From the NCBI GenBank assembly GCA_003612585.1, contig RAZH01000012.1, positions 1-64,000 of the forward strand: DNA of 64,000 nucleotides. The letters run 5' to 3'. This document shows positions 36,140 to 45,770 of the stretch, one piece after another. Positions within the stretch are counted from its first letter, which is position 1. Every line of letters begins with the position of its first letter. Made by a program: the position numbers and the translations under genes. Under the pieces are notes generated by a model, which saw only the letters and a list, made by a program, of their open reading frames with translations, did no database searches and was not told the DNA's origin. Source of the DNA: a bacterium 1XD42-54. GTDB taxonomy: Bacteria; Bacillota; Clostridia; Lachnospirales; Lachnospiraceae.

Positions 36140-38753
36140 TTACGACATTACAGTATTATATGCATATCATGCAGAGAAGGAGCGACCTGTACAGGATTTT
36201 CCTCGTCAGACACTGCCAGCAGAGAAAATACAGATAATTCCGGTATGGGAACCTGATATTTACAGGCCGCATAAGAATTGTCTGGATAAGGTTTCTTTGG
36301 CAGAGGGGACTTTTACAATTCTCTTAGATGAGGGAGATTCCTTTTCTGAAAGATTTCTGGAGCGAATGTTGCAGGCAGCTTTGCATCCGGAAATGGCGTT
36401 TGCAATGCCTGCGTTGCAGAGCCAGAAGCCTCTGCGCAGAGGCGAGTATTTTCTGCTCCGGGACGTAGAAGATCTGGAAGTGCATATTCAAGAGGAACCG
36501 GCGGTATTTCCGGCAAATCTTTATGGACTGCTGATTCGTACATCGCTTCTGAAAGAGGCTCTTTTAAGTACAGCCTTTCCGTGTGAGGCGGAGAAGCAGG
36601 CTTTGCTTTATATTTTGGGAAGGATTCCCAGGTTCCGTTATCTGGGAACGGAGATTCTTTCTTATGCCACGTCACTGGAATGCGATCATGAGTATGATAT
36701 CAGATGTCATACACTGGAATGGTATTATGAGCCATTTCAGAAATTCCTTCTGCCGTATCTGGAACAGAATGGCACAACCAAGGATACAGATTTATTGACG
36801 CAGCTGTATGTGATATATATGATTAAAACGCGTATTGGGGCGAATGAAGATAATCGGAACAAGCATGTTATTTCGAGAGAAGAGGCAGAGAATTACTGCC
36901 AGCTGTTTTCAAAGGCGTTACAGTATGTGTCAATGTCCACGTTGCTGTGTATCCAGAAAGTTTCACACCCGGCCAGACTTCACACACGTCGTCTGCTGCT
37001 GTTTTTGCGGTTAAAAAAACAGGATTTTTCTTATTATCCGAAAATTCGGTGCACTAAAGAGCAGATGCAGCTGATCAGTGATGGAGAGGTATTTTGCGAG
37101 CTGGAGCAGATCCCGTTGCGGATTATTAAGATTGATTATATAGACGAAAAACTGGAAATAGACGGAACGTATAACGACTTTTTTTCGCAGCAGGATGCAG
37201 AGGTTTTTGCCAGATTCGGGAAGCGGGAGTATCCTCTGGTTTATAATGGCAGATATGCGCGGACAAAATGTTTCGGCGTGACTTACGCGCGCATGAAAAC
37301 GTTTCACGTTTCAATTCCCGTGGAACCGTCCAAAGAGGAGCGGATTTTAAATTTTATATTTAAGGTACAGGGAAATGAGTACATAATGGACTATTCATTT
37401 CCGGCACATACGAGCCGTTTTGCAAAAGATTTTGGGTATATATACTGGCGTATCGGGACGTATCTTTCCTTCTGGAGCAGAAAAGGGATTCATGTGGTGC
37501 AGTCCAGTAAATGGAAAATCCTGAAAAAGGAGGTTGCACTATGGCTTCAGATGTGGAAAAAGAAGGATGGTTTTTATCGGGAGCAGCTTCCGCTTAAGAT
37601 TTTGAATTTCCTTTTGCAGCCGTATTTTACACGGCAGAAGATCTGGCTGTTTATGGACAAGATCTATAAAGGAGGAGATTCCTCTGAGTACATGTACCGT
37701 TATGCAATCAGGCAGAAGGACGGCATTAAAAAATATTATCTGCTGGACAAAACTTCAGCGGACTACGCGCGAATGAAAGCAGAGGGCTTCCAGCCGCTTG
37801 TACGCAACAGTCTGAAACACCGGCTCGTATTTTTGAATGCGGATATGGTGATTGCTTCTAATTCTACTGTATTTTCGTTTAACGGTTATACGTTTGCGCG
37901 CAGCCTTCCGATTCGCGGAAATGTTCATTTTGATGTGGCATGTGTTCAGCACGGAATGTCCGTGCAGAAAATTGCGATCGCGCAGCAGAGGCTGCGGGAC
38001 AACACGAATCTTTATTTTTGTGCTTCAAAATATGAGATTCAGAATCTTTCCAAGCCGGAATATGATTATATGGGATATGATGCGCTGAAGCTGACGGGAG
38101 TTCCGAGATATGATGGTCTGAAAAACCGTGCGCAGAAAATTCTGGTCATTTCGCCTACCTGGCGCATGCAGTCTGCATTGCCGCCGACTGGCGGGACGGA
38201 AAGCGTTTCCAGAACTTACAATCCCAATTTTAAAGAGACGAGTTATTATAAGGTGTACAACAGTCTGATTAATGATCCGCGTCTGCTCGGGGAGGCACGC
38301 AAATATGGATATCGGATTCAGTATGTTCTGCACCCGATTGTAAGTCCGCAGAAGGATGATTTTGTACAAAATGACCTGGTTGAGATTATTCCGTCGATCG
38401 GAGAAATGAGCTATGAGAAAATATTCTGTGAGGGAGCCTTGATGGTGACAGATTTTTCAGGGGTTCAGTTTGATTTTGCCTATATGAGAAAGCCTGTGAT
38501 TTATCTGCATCATCATGATATTCCGCAGCATTATGAGGAAGGCGCATTTTTCTATGACACAATGGGATTTGGAGAGATTTGCCATACGAATGACGAATTG
38601 ATTGATGTTTTGTGCAGATATATGAAAAATGACTGCCAGATGCCGGATCTTTATCGGAGCCGGGCAGATGATTTTTTTGCGTTTTCCGATCATCACAACT
38701 GCGAACGGATTTATCCGGTTATGCTGGAACATGAAAAGAAACGTACTAGGTAG
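36132..38753 (+). CDS. Large CDP-glycerol glycerophosphotransferase with N-terminal GT-A-like region
   Basis: The 873-residue protein has an N-terminal region (1-~270) that looks like a degenerate GT2 fold ([29 protein letters not shown] in the DxD position). A beta-rich middle (~320-420) follows, and then the CDP-glycerol transferase domain (~430-870). The last part has [53 protein letters not shown] and a [14 protein letters not shown] end. The middle and C-terminal parts closely parallel the 583-residue protein at 48611. It is translationally coupled to tagD. Whether the N-terminal region is active is unclear. Confidence 0.85.
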   Translation: MNSYDITVLYAYHAEKERPVQDFPRQTLPAEKIQIIPVWEPDIYRPHKNCLDKVSLAEGTFTILLDEGDSFSERFLERMLQAALHPEMAFAMPALQSQKPLRRGEYFLLRDVEDLEVHIQEEPAVFPANLYGLLIRTSLLKEALLSTAFPCEAEKQALLYILGRIPRFRYLGTEILSYATSLECDHEYDIRCHTLEWYYEPFQKFLLPYLEQNGTTKDTDLLTQLYVIYMIKTRIGANEDNRNKHVISREEAENYCQLFSKALQYVSMSTLLCIQKVSHPARLHTRRLLLFLRLKKQDFSYYPKIRCTKEQMQLISDGEVFCELEQIPLRIIKIDYIDEKLEIDGTYNDFFSQQDAEVFARFGKREYPLVYNGRYARTKCFGVTYARMKTFHVSIPVEPSKEERILNFIFKVQGNEYIMDYSFPAHTSRFAKDFGYIYWRIGTYLSFWSRKGIHVVQSSKWKILKKEVALWLQMWKKKDGFYREQLPLKILNFLLQPYFTRQKIWLFMDKIYKGGDSSEYMYRYAIRQKDGIKKYYLLDKTSADYARMKAEGFQPLVRNSLKHRLVFLNADMVIASNSTVFSFNGYTFARSLPIRGNVHFDVACVQHGMSVQKIAIAQQRLRDNTNLYFCASKYEIQNLSKPEYDYMGYDALKLTGVPRYDGLKNRAQKILVISPTWRMQSALPPTGGTESVSRTYNPNFKETSYYKVYNSLINDPRLLGEARKYGYRIQYVLHPIVSPQKDDFVQNDLVEIIPSIGEMSYEKIFCEGALMVTDFSGVQFDFAYMRKPVIYLHHHDIPQHYEEGAFFYDTMGFGEICHTNDELIDVLCRYMKNDCQMPDLYRSRADDFFAFSDHHNCERIYPVMLEHEKKRTR

Positions 38754-38815
38754 TGTCAAAGTGCTGTCTTTGTATGCAAAACGTGACAAAATCCATATTT
38801 TTACGACAGTTGGTT

Positions 38816-38844
38816 TTGACAAGGAAATACAGGTATGGTACACT
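38816..38844 (+). promoter_or_regulatory. Promoter of the TPR/AAA protein gene
   Basis: TTGACA (38816-38821), 17 bases, TACACT (38839-38844). The leader to the start codon is about 190 bases and holds no reading frame of note. Confidence 0.6.
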
Positions 38845-39039
38845 AAAACCAAATATGATTACATAAAGTTTAAGCTTTATGTAATTTTCATGTACAGATG
38901 TGTGCTTAGAGGGAATGAAGCCGCAAGGATGTGCGCAGGAGGCAGATGAAGGATATTGCTGCTGCGGGATATTTGCGGTACAGAGTTCGGAGTTACAGGA
39001 TTTATTGATGAGTGAATATTAATAACGGGGTGAATAAAG

Positions 39040-41910
39040 TTGGATAAGTATGAGTACAATCTCAAGCTGGAGGAAATAGACAAACTGGTAGATCAGGAAG
39101 ATTATCAGGAAGCCGCGAATCTGGCAGATACGATAGACTGGCGGAGAGTTCGAAATATCAGAACACTTTGCCTGATCAGTGAGATCTATGAGGCAGCGGG
39201 AAGGCTGGAGGAGAGCAAGACGCTGCTGCTTCGCGCCTACCGCAGATCACCGGTGGGCCGGACGGTTCTGTACCGTCTGGTAGAGGTGACGACCGCGCTG
39301 GGACAATTTGATGAGGCGCTGGAGTATTATACGGAGTATGTGCAGGCAGCGCCGCATGACAACAACCGATATATTTTAAAATACAAAATTTACAAAGGCA
39401 GAGGGAGCCAGACACAGGAGCTGATTGCGATTCTGGAGGAATATCTGGGACAGGAGTACACGGAGCGCTGGGCGTATGAGCTGGCCACGTTGTATCAGCA
39501 GTCCGGACAGATGCAGAAGTGTCTGGCAGCCTGTGATGATCTGGTGCTTTGGTTTCACAGCGGCAAATATGTGGCGAAGGCACTGGAACTGAAAAAAAGG
39601 TACGCAGCGCTGACACCAAAGCAGAAGCAGATTTATGACGAATGTCTGCAAAAGAAAATGGCCGATCCTGTGGAGGAAACAGAGGAGAAGGAAACCGTTG
39701 TACAGAATGTCGAGCCGGATACCGGAGCAGCCGGAGGGGAGTTTATGGCTGAAAGTATCATGGCGCAGACCGAGCGGGAAATTGCCAATCAGGTGGCGGC
39801 ACATAAGGCAGAAAAGGACAAGAAAGAAGAACAGCTCGCCGCTGAGGAAGAACCAGGCGAACAGCTGGCATCCACGCGTATTATGCCGGGCAAAACAGAT
39901 ACACAGGTATGGCGGGGTGTAAAGCCTGGGCCGGGCAGTCTGCAGACGAAGCAGCCGGAGGAAAAATCCGTGCAGGAACAGACGGTTCAGCCTCAGGAGG
40001 AAGAGGAAGATATACCTCTGGAGCCGGGAGATTTGCAGGTGGAACTTGCAAAGAGCATGAGGAAAATCCTCTCAGGTGTCGTAAAAAATGTAGAACAGCC
40101 TGAGGATGATATTCCTGCGTCTGTGGATGCGAGAGTACAGAGTGTTCCTCCGCTTCAAATACCGGAGGCGCCGGAGCAGTCGGCAGGACAGCTCTCTATT
40201 GACGATGTGCTTCTTTCTATGAGCGATAAAGGAAAAAGAATAACGGACGCCGTACTGGGCGAAATGGACAGTGAGGAGCCGGAGGCACAGAAAGACAGTC
40301 ATAGGACAGACGACGGTCAGGAAAACAGAGCGTCCTATGAAATGGATGCGAGATCTGATGCAGACGACATAAGTGGAGGCCAGGAAAACTCTGAGGCGGA
40401 TGAAGCGAAGGAAAGCCAGGAAAAATCTGTGATGGGTGGAGCAGAGGGAAATCAAGTAGTCACCTTGGCAGACGAGACACCCGTAAGGCGGGAGAGATTG
40501 GTGAAGAAATCCCGGGTAAAGAGCAGATCAGAGGACAAAGAGCGTGCTGACAGTCAGGAAGAACCGGCGATAAAAGAAAAGTCAGAAAAGATGTCAGAAG
40601 AAAAATATGAAAGAATCGCCAGAGAAATCTCAGAGGATGATTCAGAAAGAAGTACAGATAGCAGTGCAGAAAGCAGAAACAAAAAAGCCGGGGCACTGAG
40701 ATTTCCAGATACGGCAAAAACCATGGTGGATGCTGCTGCGGATGAACTGACCGATATTCAGCGCGAAGCGCTTCAGTATACGAACCACCCGGAAAAGCTG
40801 CTCAGAAACGCAAGATCTCTTCCTACATATATGGAAGAAGATGACGAGCTTGGAAAGACGCGCAGGATTGCAAGCCGTGAGGAGCTGATAGAGGCCGCAA
40901 AGAAGGAGATTCTTCAGGAGAAGACGATTCGGATTCCGACCGATCAGATTGCACAAAAGCTCGAAGAGCCGGCAGGAAAAACACGAACAGAAGAGCAGGG
41001 CGAAAACCGTTCAGCTGAACAGGCCTATTCCGAAGCCGATGAACGTATCTTTGATGAAATGGAATATTCAGAAGATCGTTCCGAGGAGCTGCCATATGCA
41101 GAAAATGCAGAAGACTATTATGATGATGAAGCAGAACAGGCATATGAAGAGGAAGAATATCTGATGATTCCGCAGCATCTCAGAGGCCTTTTCAGCGGTT
41201 TCACAGAGGTGGAAGGTCTGGAGGAGCAGATTGCCAATGCAATCATCCAGGCAGAAGCTAAAGGAGATGACCGTACTTCACGCAGTGGCAATATTCTGGT
41301 TTTTGGTGCGCATGGTTCCGGAAAGACAACTCTGGCTATGAATATTGCAAAAGCGATTGCTCACGACAAGGGCAACCAGACGATGAAGATTGCAAAGATT
41401 TACGCGGCAGATTTGAACCGTAAGGATATCGCGGCAACAGTTGCGAAAATCGCCGGCGGTACGCTGATCGTGGAGGAAGCAGGAGATCTGGAGCCGGGCA
41501 CCGTGGAGCAGCTTACAACAGCCATGGAGTTCCGGACTGACGGTCTGGTGGTGATTCTGGAGGATGAACAGCAGTATATTCATGAACTTTTGATGCGTCA
41601 TCCGCGTTTTACGATGAAATTTACTGCTCAGATCTATATTCCGGAATATACGGTAGAGGAACTGGCAGGGTTTGGACAGATCTATGCGAATGCGCAGGAT
41701 TATATGATCGGTGAGGAGGCGCAGGAGGTTCTTTGCCAGAAGCTTGTGGAAGCTATGGAAGGAGAAAATCCAGTAACGCTTGCAGATGTGATTGATCTGA
41801 CCGGAAAAGCGATTGCGCGTTCGAATAAGTTTTTCCGTAAATTGTCAATGGGAAAGAAGCGGTACGATGAGAATGATTATATTGTGCTGTTCCCGAAGGA
41901 TTTTAAATAA
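39040..41910 (+). CDS. TPR protein with long disordered linker and C-terminal AAA-type ATPase
   Basis: The 956-residue protein opens with TPR-like helices (~1-190; LEESKTLLLRAYRRSP, FDEALEYYTEYVQA). It continues with an acidic, Glu/Gln-rich disordered stretch (~200-720) and ends in a P-loop ATPase (~730-956). The ATPase has Walker A GAHGSGKTT (Lys762) and Walker B TLIVEEAGDLE. No membrane segment is seen. The start is a TTG preceded by ACGGGGTG. It lies between teichoic-acid-type genes and a LUD gene under its own promoter. I recall similar proteins in Lachnospiraceae without known function; the build suggests a scaffold or assembly motor. Confidence 0.75.
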   Translation: MDKYEYNLKLEEIDKLVDQEDYQEAANLADTIDWRRVRNIRTLCLISEIYEAAGRLEESKTLLLRAYRRSPVGRTVLYRLVEVTTALGQFDEALEYYTEYVQAAPHDNNRYILKYKIYKGRGSQTQELIAILEEYLGQEYTERWAYELATLYQQSGQMQKCLAACDDLVLWFHSGKYVAKALELKKRYAALTPKQKQIYDECLQKKMADPVEETEEKETVVQNVEPDTGAAGGEFMAESIMAQTEREIANQVAAHKAEKDKKEEQLAAEEEPGEQLASTRIMPGKTDTQVWRGVKPGPGSLQTKQPEEKSVQEQTVQPQEEEEDIPLEPGDLQVELAKSMRKILSGVVKNVEQPEDDIPASVDARVQSVPPLQIPEAPEQSAGQLSIDDVLLSMSDKGKRITDAVLGEMDSEEPEAQKDSHRTDDGQENRASYEMDARSDADDISGGQENSEADEAKESQEKSVMGGAEGNQVVTLADETPVRRERLVKKSRVKSRSEDKERADSQEEPAIKEKSEKMSEEKYERIAREISEDDSERSTDSSAESRNKKAGALRFPDTAKTMVDAAADELTDIQREALQYTNHPEKLLRNARSLPTYMEEDDELGKTRRIASREELIEAAKKEILQEKTIRIPTDQIAQKLEEPAGKTRTEEQGENRSAEQAYSEADERIFDEMEYSEDRSEELPYAENAEDYYDDEAEQAYEEEEYLMIPQHLRGLFSGFTEVEGLEEQIANAIIQAEAKGDDRTSRSGNILVFGAHGSGKTTLAMNIAKAIAHDKGNQTMKIAKIYAADLNRKDIAATVAKIAGGTLIVEEAGDLEPGTVEQLTTAMEFRTDGLVVILEDEQQYIHELLMRHPRFTMKFTAQIYIPEYTVEELAGFGQIYANAQDYMIGEEAQEVLCQKLVEAMEGENPVTLADVIDLTGKAIARSNKFFRKLSMGKKRYDENDYIVLFPKDFK

Positions 41911-41957
41911 AGAGGTTTTACTGGAAGGAATTTGCAATTGGTTAAGTAAATAGAGAG

Positions 41958-42003
41958 GTGTGCGGTTTCGGTAAGAAAATGGAAACTGCACACTTTATTA
42001 TTT
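41958..42003. terminator. Terminator between the AAA gene and the LUD gene
   Basis: A 12-bp stem with one non-Watson-Crick pair (41958-41969 with 41982-41993) is followed by TTTATTATTTT. Confidence 0.85.
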
Positions 42004-42054
42004 TAGAGAAACACAGATTAAAGCGTTTCTTCAGATTTAGAAGGGCTATGTATT

Positions 42055-42690
42055 TTAGAAGCCCAAAATTTCTCCGATGAGCAGGACTTTGATTCGTCCT
42101 TTGTTGCGGTTAAAGCGGGTGATGACGGTGTGGGCACAGATGCAGTCGGGGGACAGGCAGTCTTTGCAGATGCCGGTCTGGCTGCAGGGAGTGTGGAGGC
42201 CGAGGCGCATTGTGTTTGGCGGAGCAGCGCTTGTATGTACTCGTTGGATTGCTGCGTCTGTATCAGCAGCGACTTTATTCATACCTGCAAGGATGATGAC
42301 ATGCTCCGGACCGCAAATCAATGCAGCGACGCGGTTGCCGTTTCCATCAATATTGACGAGTTCTCCATCAGCAGTAATGGCGTTTGTGCTCATAAAGTAA
42401 TAGTCTGCACAAAATGCTCTCTGCTGGGCCACCTTCTTTTCTTCCAAAGAAGTAGCAAGTGACCGGTCGATCAGTTCCAAATCTTTTTCTTTCAGTGCAT
42501 CGATCAGACCTGTCTGTTCCAGTGTGATACTTCCGCCCCAGGAAACAGAGGCTTTGGATGGCAGCATGGAAAGGACATGTGCAACTGCTTCTTTTGAGGT
42601 TTTAAAATAGGCCCCCTCCATTCCGCGTTTCTCCAGCCCTTTGATAATAGAATTTGCCAGAATTTCATAGTATTGTTCTGTTGGTGACAT
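42055..42690 (-). CDS. LUD domain protein (lactate-utilisation LutC-like)
   Basis: The 211-residue protein has the LUD (DUF162) pattern: an N-terminal helix region, SVSWGGSITLEQTGLIDALKEKDLELID, DYYFMSTNAITADGELVNIDGNGNRVAAL, and a VIILAGMNKV stretch. A cysteine group (CSQTGICKDC, SPDCICAHT) near the C-terminus could bind a cluster or metal. Such proteins relate to LutC, part of lactate oxidation, but stand-alone copies like this have no settled function. AGGAGG lies before the ATG on the minus strand. Confidence 0.85.
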   Translation of the reverse strand: MSPTEQYYEILANSIIKGLEKRGMEGAYFKTSKEAVAHVLSMLPSKASVSWGGSITLEQTGLIDALKEKDLELIDRSLATSLEEKKVAQQRAFCADYYFMSTNAITADGELVNIDGNGNRVAALICGPEHVIILAGMNKVAADTDAAIQRVHTSAAPPNTMRLGLHTPCSQTGICKDCLSPDCICAHTVITRFNRNKGRIKVLLIGEILGF

Positions 42691-42822
42691 AAAATCCTCC
42701 TTTTTGTATCAGAGATCAGTCGGCGCCCGCTTTCCATAACATTCCGCTCAGACCTATTATATGCAAGTACCTTCTAAAGATTGTAACATATGATAATAAA
42801 AATGAAAACCTCCATTTATTTT

Positions 42823-42851
42823 TGGACAATTTATGGAATTCATGCTATAAT
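42823..42851 (+). promoter_or_regulatory. Promoter of the cytidylate-kinase-like gene
   Basis: TGGACA (42823-42828), 17 bases, TATAAT (42846-42851), about 105 bases before the start codon. Confidence 0.65.
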
Positions 42852-42956
42852 ATTTTTATAATCTGCTGCGGACAGATCATTTACAGCAGAAGAGCTGCTG
42901 CAAAGAACAGAATTTGCAGTGGACGGACCATTTTATTGGGGCAGGAGGTATTGTGT

Positions 42957-43568
42957 ATGGATAAAAAAGTGATTATTACGATTGGAAGACAGTTTGGGAG
43001 CGGCGGACACGAAATAGGTGAAAAGCTGGCAAAAAAGCTGGGCATTAAATTTTATGATAAAGAACTGCTGAAGTTGATTGCAAAAGAAAGTGGTCTGTGC
43101 GAGAAGGTTCTTGAAAGTTATGATGAGAAACCGACAAACAGCCTTCTGTATTCCATTGTGATGGATGTATATCCTTCTGCATTGTATTCAGGACCGACGA
43201 TCGACCAGCAGATTTATCAGGCTACGTATGATTCGATTCGCAGACTTTCCGGCGAGTCATGTGTCATTGTCGGACGATGTGCAGACTATATTCTCCGGGA
43301 TTGCCCGGGACTGGTCAGTATTTTTGTACACGCAGGTTCAGATTTCCGTGCCGCACGTGTCATGGATGAATACCATCTTTCAGATGCAAAGGCACGGGAT
43401 ATGATGGTGAAAACGGATAAAAAGCGTGCAAGTTATTATAATTTCCAGTCAGAAAAGAAATGGGGTATGGCAGCAAGCTACAATCTCTGCATTGAGAGCA
43501 GCGAGCTTGGAATAGATGGTTCGGTTGACTTTATCATGGACTATATCAAATATAAAAATCAGAAATAA
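42957..43568 (+). CDS. Cytidylate kinase-like family protein
   Basis: The 203-residue protein has the P-loop form of the cytidylate-kinase-like family (IITIGRQFGSGGHEIGEKLAK), then FYDKELLKLIAKESG and CVIVGRCADYIL. It is shorter and more divergent than Cmk, so the true phosphate acceptor is not known. A lineage-specific nucleoside or nucleotide kinase is a fair reading. GCAGGAGG precedes the ATG at 42957; an upstream in-frame extension has no ribosome binding site. A clear terminator follows. Confidence 0.85.
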   Translation: MDKKVIITIGRQFGSGGHEIGEKLAKKLGIKFYDKELLKLIAKESGLCEKVLESYDEKPTNSLLYSIVMDVYPSALYSGPTIDQQIYQATYDSIRRLSGESCVIVGRCADYILRDCPGLVSIFVHAGSDFRAARVMDEYHLSDAKARDMMVKTDKKRASYYNFQSEKKWGMAASYNLCIESSELGIDGSVDFIMDYIKYKNQK

Positions 43569-43601
43569 TAGACTATTTTGTAGCAGATAAGAAAGAGAGC
43601 G

Positions 43602-43636
43602 CCTCTTGAGTCGGATGACTTGAGAGGTTCTTTTTT
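43602..43636 (+). terminator. Terminator of the cytidylate-kinase-like gene
   Basis: An 11-bp stem allowing G-T pairs (CCTCTTGAGTC with GACTTGAGAGG), loop GGAT, then TTCTTTTTT. Confidence 0.9.
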
Positions 43637-43753
43637 GTTTAATTTGTTGATTTTTTGAAGCTTTGATCTAGCAAAATAACTCATGGAATATCGAATTAAG
43701 AAAAAAGAAAATTGTAAATTTTTAATAAAAAAATGGAAAATAATGACTGTAAA

Positions 43754-43796
43754 TGTGACATGTGTTACATATAAAGGGGGGCGAAGCTTTTATAAT
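43754..43796 (+). promoter_or_regulatory. Candidate CRP/FNR-type class II promoter of the nucleoside hydrolase gene
   Basis: TGTGACATGTGTTACA (43754-43769) matches the CRP/FNR-family half-site layout TGTGA-N6-TTACA. A consensus TATAAT lies at 43791-43796 with no -35. With a start near 43803 the site is centred at about -41.5, the class II activator position. Confidence 0.5.
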
Positions 43797-43874
43797 CAAA
43801 AGTACAATCGATTGTAGCTGCAACGTCGTTGAATAGAAAACTGAATTGAAAATAGAAAACAGAGGTGGGAGAAG

Positions 43875-45332
43875 ATGAAAAGAAGAATGAATTTAGTAGC
43901 GCTGGCACTGGGCCTGACGAGTGTATTAGGAGCTACGGCATGTGTGCAGAACGTGAATGCGGCAGAAGAAGGCCCTGTTTATGTACAGTATGAAGGGGCT
44001 TGGCCCGCCCCGGAGGGAGTTGCAAATATTATTTATGATACAGATATCGCAGATGACGTTGACGATGCCGGCGGGTTAGCAATGCTGCATTCTTATGTGA
44101 GTGAAGGAAGGGCAAATCTTCTGGCAGTGGTCTGCAACAGTGCATGTCTGTATGCAGCGCCTTGTGCAGAAGCAATTAATACCTATTATGGCCGTCCGGA
44201 AATCCCGATCGGAACATATAAGGGGCCTTCAGAGGTTACTCCTGAAAGCTATACCTATTGCAAGCCAGTAACTATGAAATACGAAAACACAATGGTAGAC
44301 GGAAGAGATGCCCGGGATGCGGTTGACGTATACCGTGAGGTTCTGGCAAGCCAGCCGGACCACAGCGTAACGATTGCATCGGTAGGCTTTCTGACGAATC
44401 TGACTGAACTCCTGAATTCTGAACCGGATGAATACAGTGATTTAAATGGCGTTGATCTCGTTGCGCAGAAAGTAAAACTTGTGTGCTGTATGGGAGGTAA
44501 TTTCGAGGATTTTGAAAGTGCAGAATATAATTTTATGTGCGATCCGGCCGCAGCACAGCTTGTTGTGGAAAAGTGTCCGGCGCCTATTATGTTCAGTGGC
44601 TTTGAAATTGGTATTAATGTTGACACCGGCGAGCGTCGTTATGAGATGGAGGAGGATAATCCGGTTCGTTTAAGCTATGATCTTTATCTGACGGATGATA
44701 CTGGTCTGGCGACACGTTGGAGCTGGGATTTGACAGCAGTCATGTATGCGGTTGAGGGTCTGGAAGATTACTGGACCATGGAGCGCGGCGATATCTCTGT
44801 GCTTGACGATGGAAGAGTTACATTTGAGAAGAATGAAGAGACCGGATCGAGAGCATTCCTCGTGGCAAAAGCTGATGTAAAAGATGTAGAAGCCAGATTG
44901 AATGAAGTGCTGATTCAGGCTAAAAAAGATAATTCCGATGAACGGAAGTTTATTTGTATTGAAGATAAGAACGGCCGTATCGATCGCCGTGGAGCAAATG
45001 GCGAGACGTGGGGAATCTGGAGCAGCGATAATCTGGTAAGCTATAGCAATTCTGTAGGCGCTTATATGTCTCTTGATTTTAACGGATGTGGTATTGATGT
45101 TTACGGCGGTCTTGACAGCGATCAGGGAATGTTCCAGGTACTGCTTGACGGAGAAGAGGTTGCAGTAATTGACACATATGCAGAGAAGCGGGTAGGAAGC
45201 CAGGGCCTGTATTCCGTACACGATCTGGAACCAGGCGACCACACGATCAAGCTGGTTCTTCTGGAAGAAAAGAATGAAGCAAGTTCGGATTGTATTATAC
45301 GAATTGACGCATTCAGAATTATGGAAAACTAA
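43875..45332 (+). CDS. Secreted nucleoside hydrolase-like protein with C-terminal accessory domain
   Basis: The 485-residue precursor has a signal peptide (MKRRMNLVALALGL) with a cut likely after NVNA. A weak lipobox at ATAC could instead anchor it. The main domain is inosine-uridine nucleoside hydrolase-like, with the Asp cluster IIYDTDIADDVDDAGGLAML, IASVGFLTNLTELL, and MCDPAAAQLVV. A C-terminal beta-rich domain (~375-485; YMSLDFNGCGIDVYGGL) looks like a sugar-binding or jelly-roll module. It would act outside the cell on nucleosides or a related N-glycoside. GGTGGGAG precedes the ATG. Confidence 0.82.
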   Translation: MKRRMNLVALALGLTSVLGATACVQNVNAAEEGPVYVQYEGAWPAPEGVANIIYDTDIADDVDDAGGLAMLHSYVSEGRANLLAVVCNSACLYAAPCAEAINTYYGRPEIPIGTYKGPSEVTPESYTYCKPVTMKYENTMVDGRDARDAVDVYREVLASQPDHSVTIASVGFLTNLTELLNSEPDEYSDLNGVDLVAQKVKLVCCMGGNFEDFESAEYNFMCDPAAAQLVVEKCPAPIMFSGFEIGINVDTGERRYEMEEDNPVRLSYDLYLTDDTGLATRWSWDLTAVMYAVEGLEDYWTMERGDISVLDDGRVTFEKNEETGSRAFLVAKADVKDVEARLNEVLIQAKKDNSDERKFICIEDKNGRIDRRGANGETWGIWSSDNLVSYSNSVGAYMSLDFNGCGIDVYGGLDSDQGMFQVLLDGEEVAVIDTYAEKRVGSQGLYSVHDLEPGDHTIKLVLLEEKNEASSDCIIRIDAFRIMEN

Positions 45333-45412
45333 GAATTATAAACCAAAACAACAAACATTGAAAAAATAAATATTTTTTACCTGATATCATAAGATTTTTT
45401 CTCTAAATACCC

Positions 45413-45473
45413 AGAGGATATTTCTGAGCGCATAAGATGCCCAGGAGTATCCTCTTTTCTTTATTTTTTTAAA
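45413..45473 (+). terminator. Terminator of the nucleoside hydrolase gene
   Basis: AGAGGATA (45413-45420) pairs with TATCCTCT (45448-45455), followed by TTTCTTTATTTTTTT. Confidence 0.8.
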
Positions 45474-45515
45474 AATATACCGGAAATCCTGCACCGTAGC
45501 GGAAAAACCAGAACA

Positions 45516-45664
45516 GCCTGCGAGACTGGCCATATCCCATAGCAAACCCTGTGAGGCCGCCGGCACTTGGTGCGTTTTAGCGAAGCGCGAAACGCGCCTA
45601 GTACCGCTGCGTGCCGAACGGAGCGGAAGCGAGTTTGCGGAGGGATATGGCCAGTCTCGCAGGC
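45516..45664. repeat. 149-bp palindromic intergenic element with perfect 23-bp arms
   Basis: The arms 45516-45538 and 45642-45664 are perfect 23-base reverse complements. Inside, GCAAAC pairs with GTTTGC and GGCAC with GTGCC, so the whole unit can fold into one long branched hairpin. The core is GC-rich with several GCG/CGC dyads, unlike its AT-rich surroundings. There is no coding capacity. It resembles a MITE- or REP-type dispersed element; copy number is unknown. Confidence 0.75.
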
Positions 45665-45704
45665 GTCCTCTATTCACATGTACCCGACACCTGGCATTCG
45701 AAGG

Positions 45705-45733
45705 TTGAAATGAAAACACGGATATGATAAGAT
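45705..45733 (+). promoter_or_regulatory. Promoter of the ABC permease gene
   Basis: TTGAAA (45705-45710), 17 bases, TAAGAT (45728-45733). This is the third promoter in the polymer region with a TAAGAT -10. Confidence 0.65.
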
Positions 45734-45770
45734 AAAATGATGCAATATAAAGAAAATACGGAGGAAACTT

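Larger units (their letters stand above)
43569..43874 (+). other. 306-bp intergenic region with terminator and regulated promoter
   Basis: It holds the terminator of the kinase-like gene (43602-43636), an AT-rich stretch, and then a candidate activator-dependent promoter (43754-43796). A leader of about 70 bases leads to the secreted nucleoside hydrolase. No other gene is seen. Confidence 0.6.
45333..45770 (+). other. 438-bp gap with terminator, inverted-repeat element and promoter
   Basis: The gap contains the terminator of the nucleoside hydrolase gene (45413-45473), a 149-bp palindromic element (45516-45664) and the promoter of the ABC permease gene (45705-45733). No reading frame looks real. 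Confidence 0.7.
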
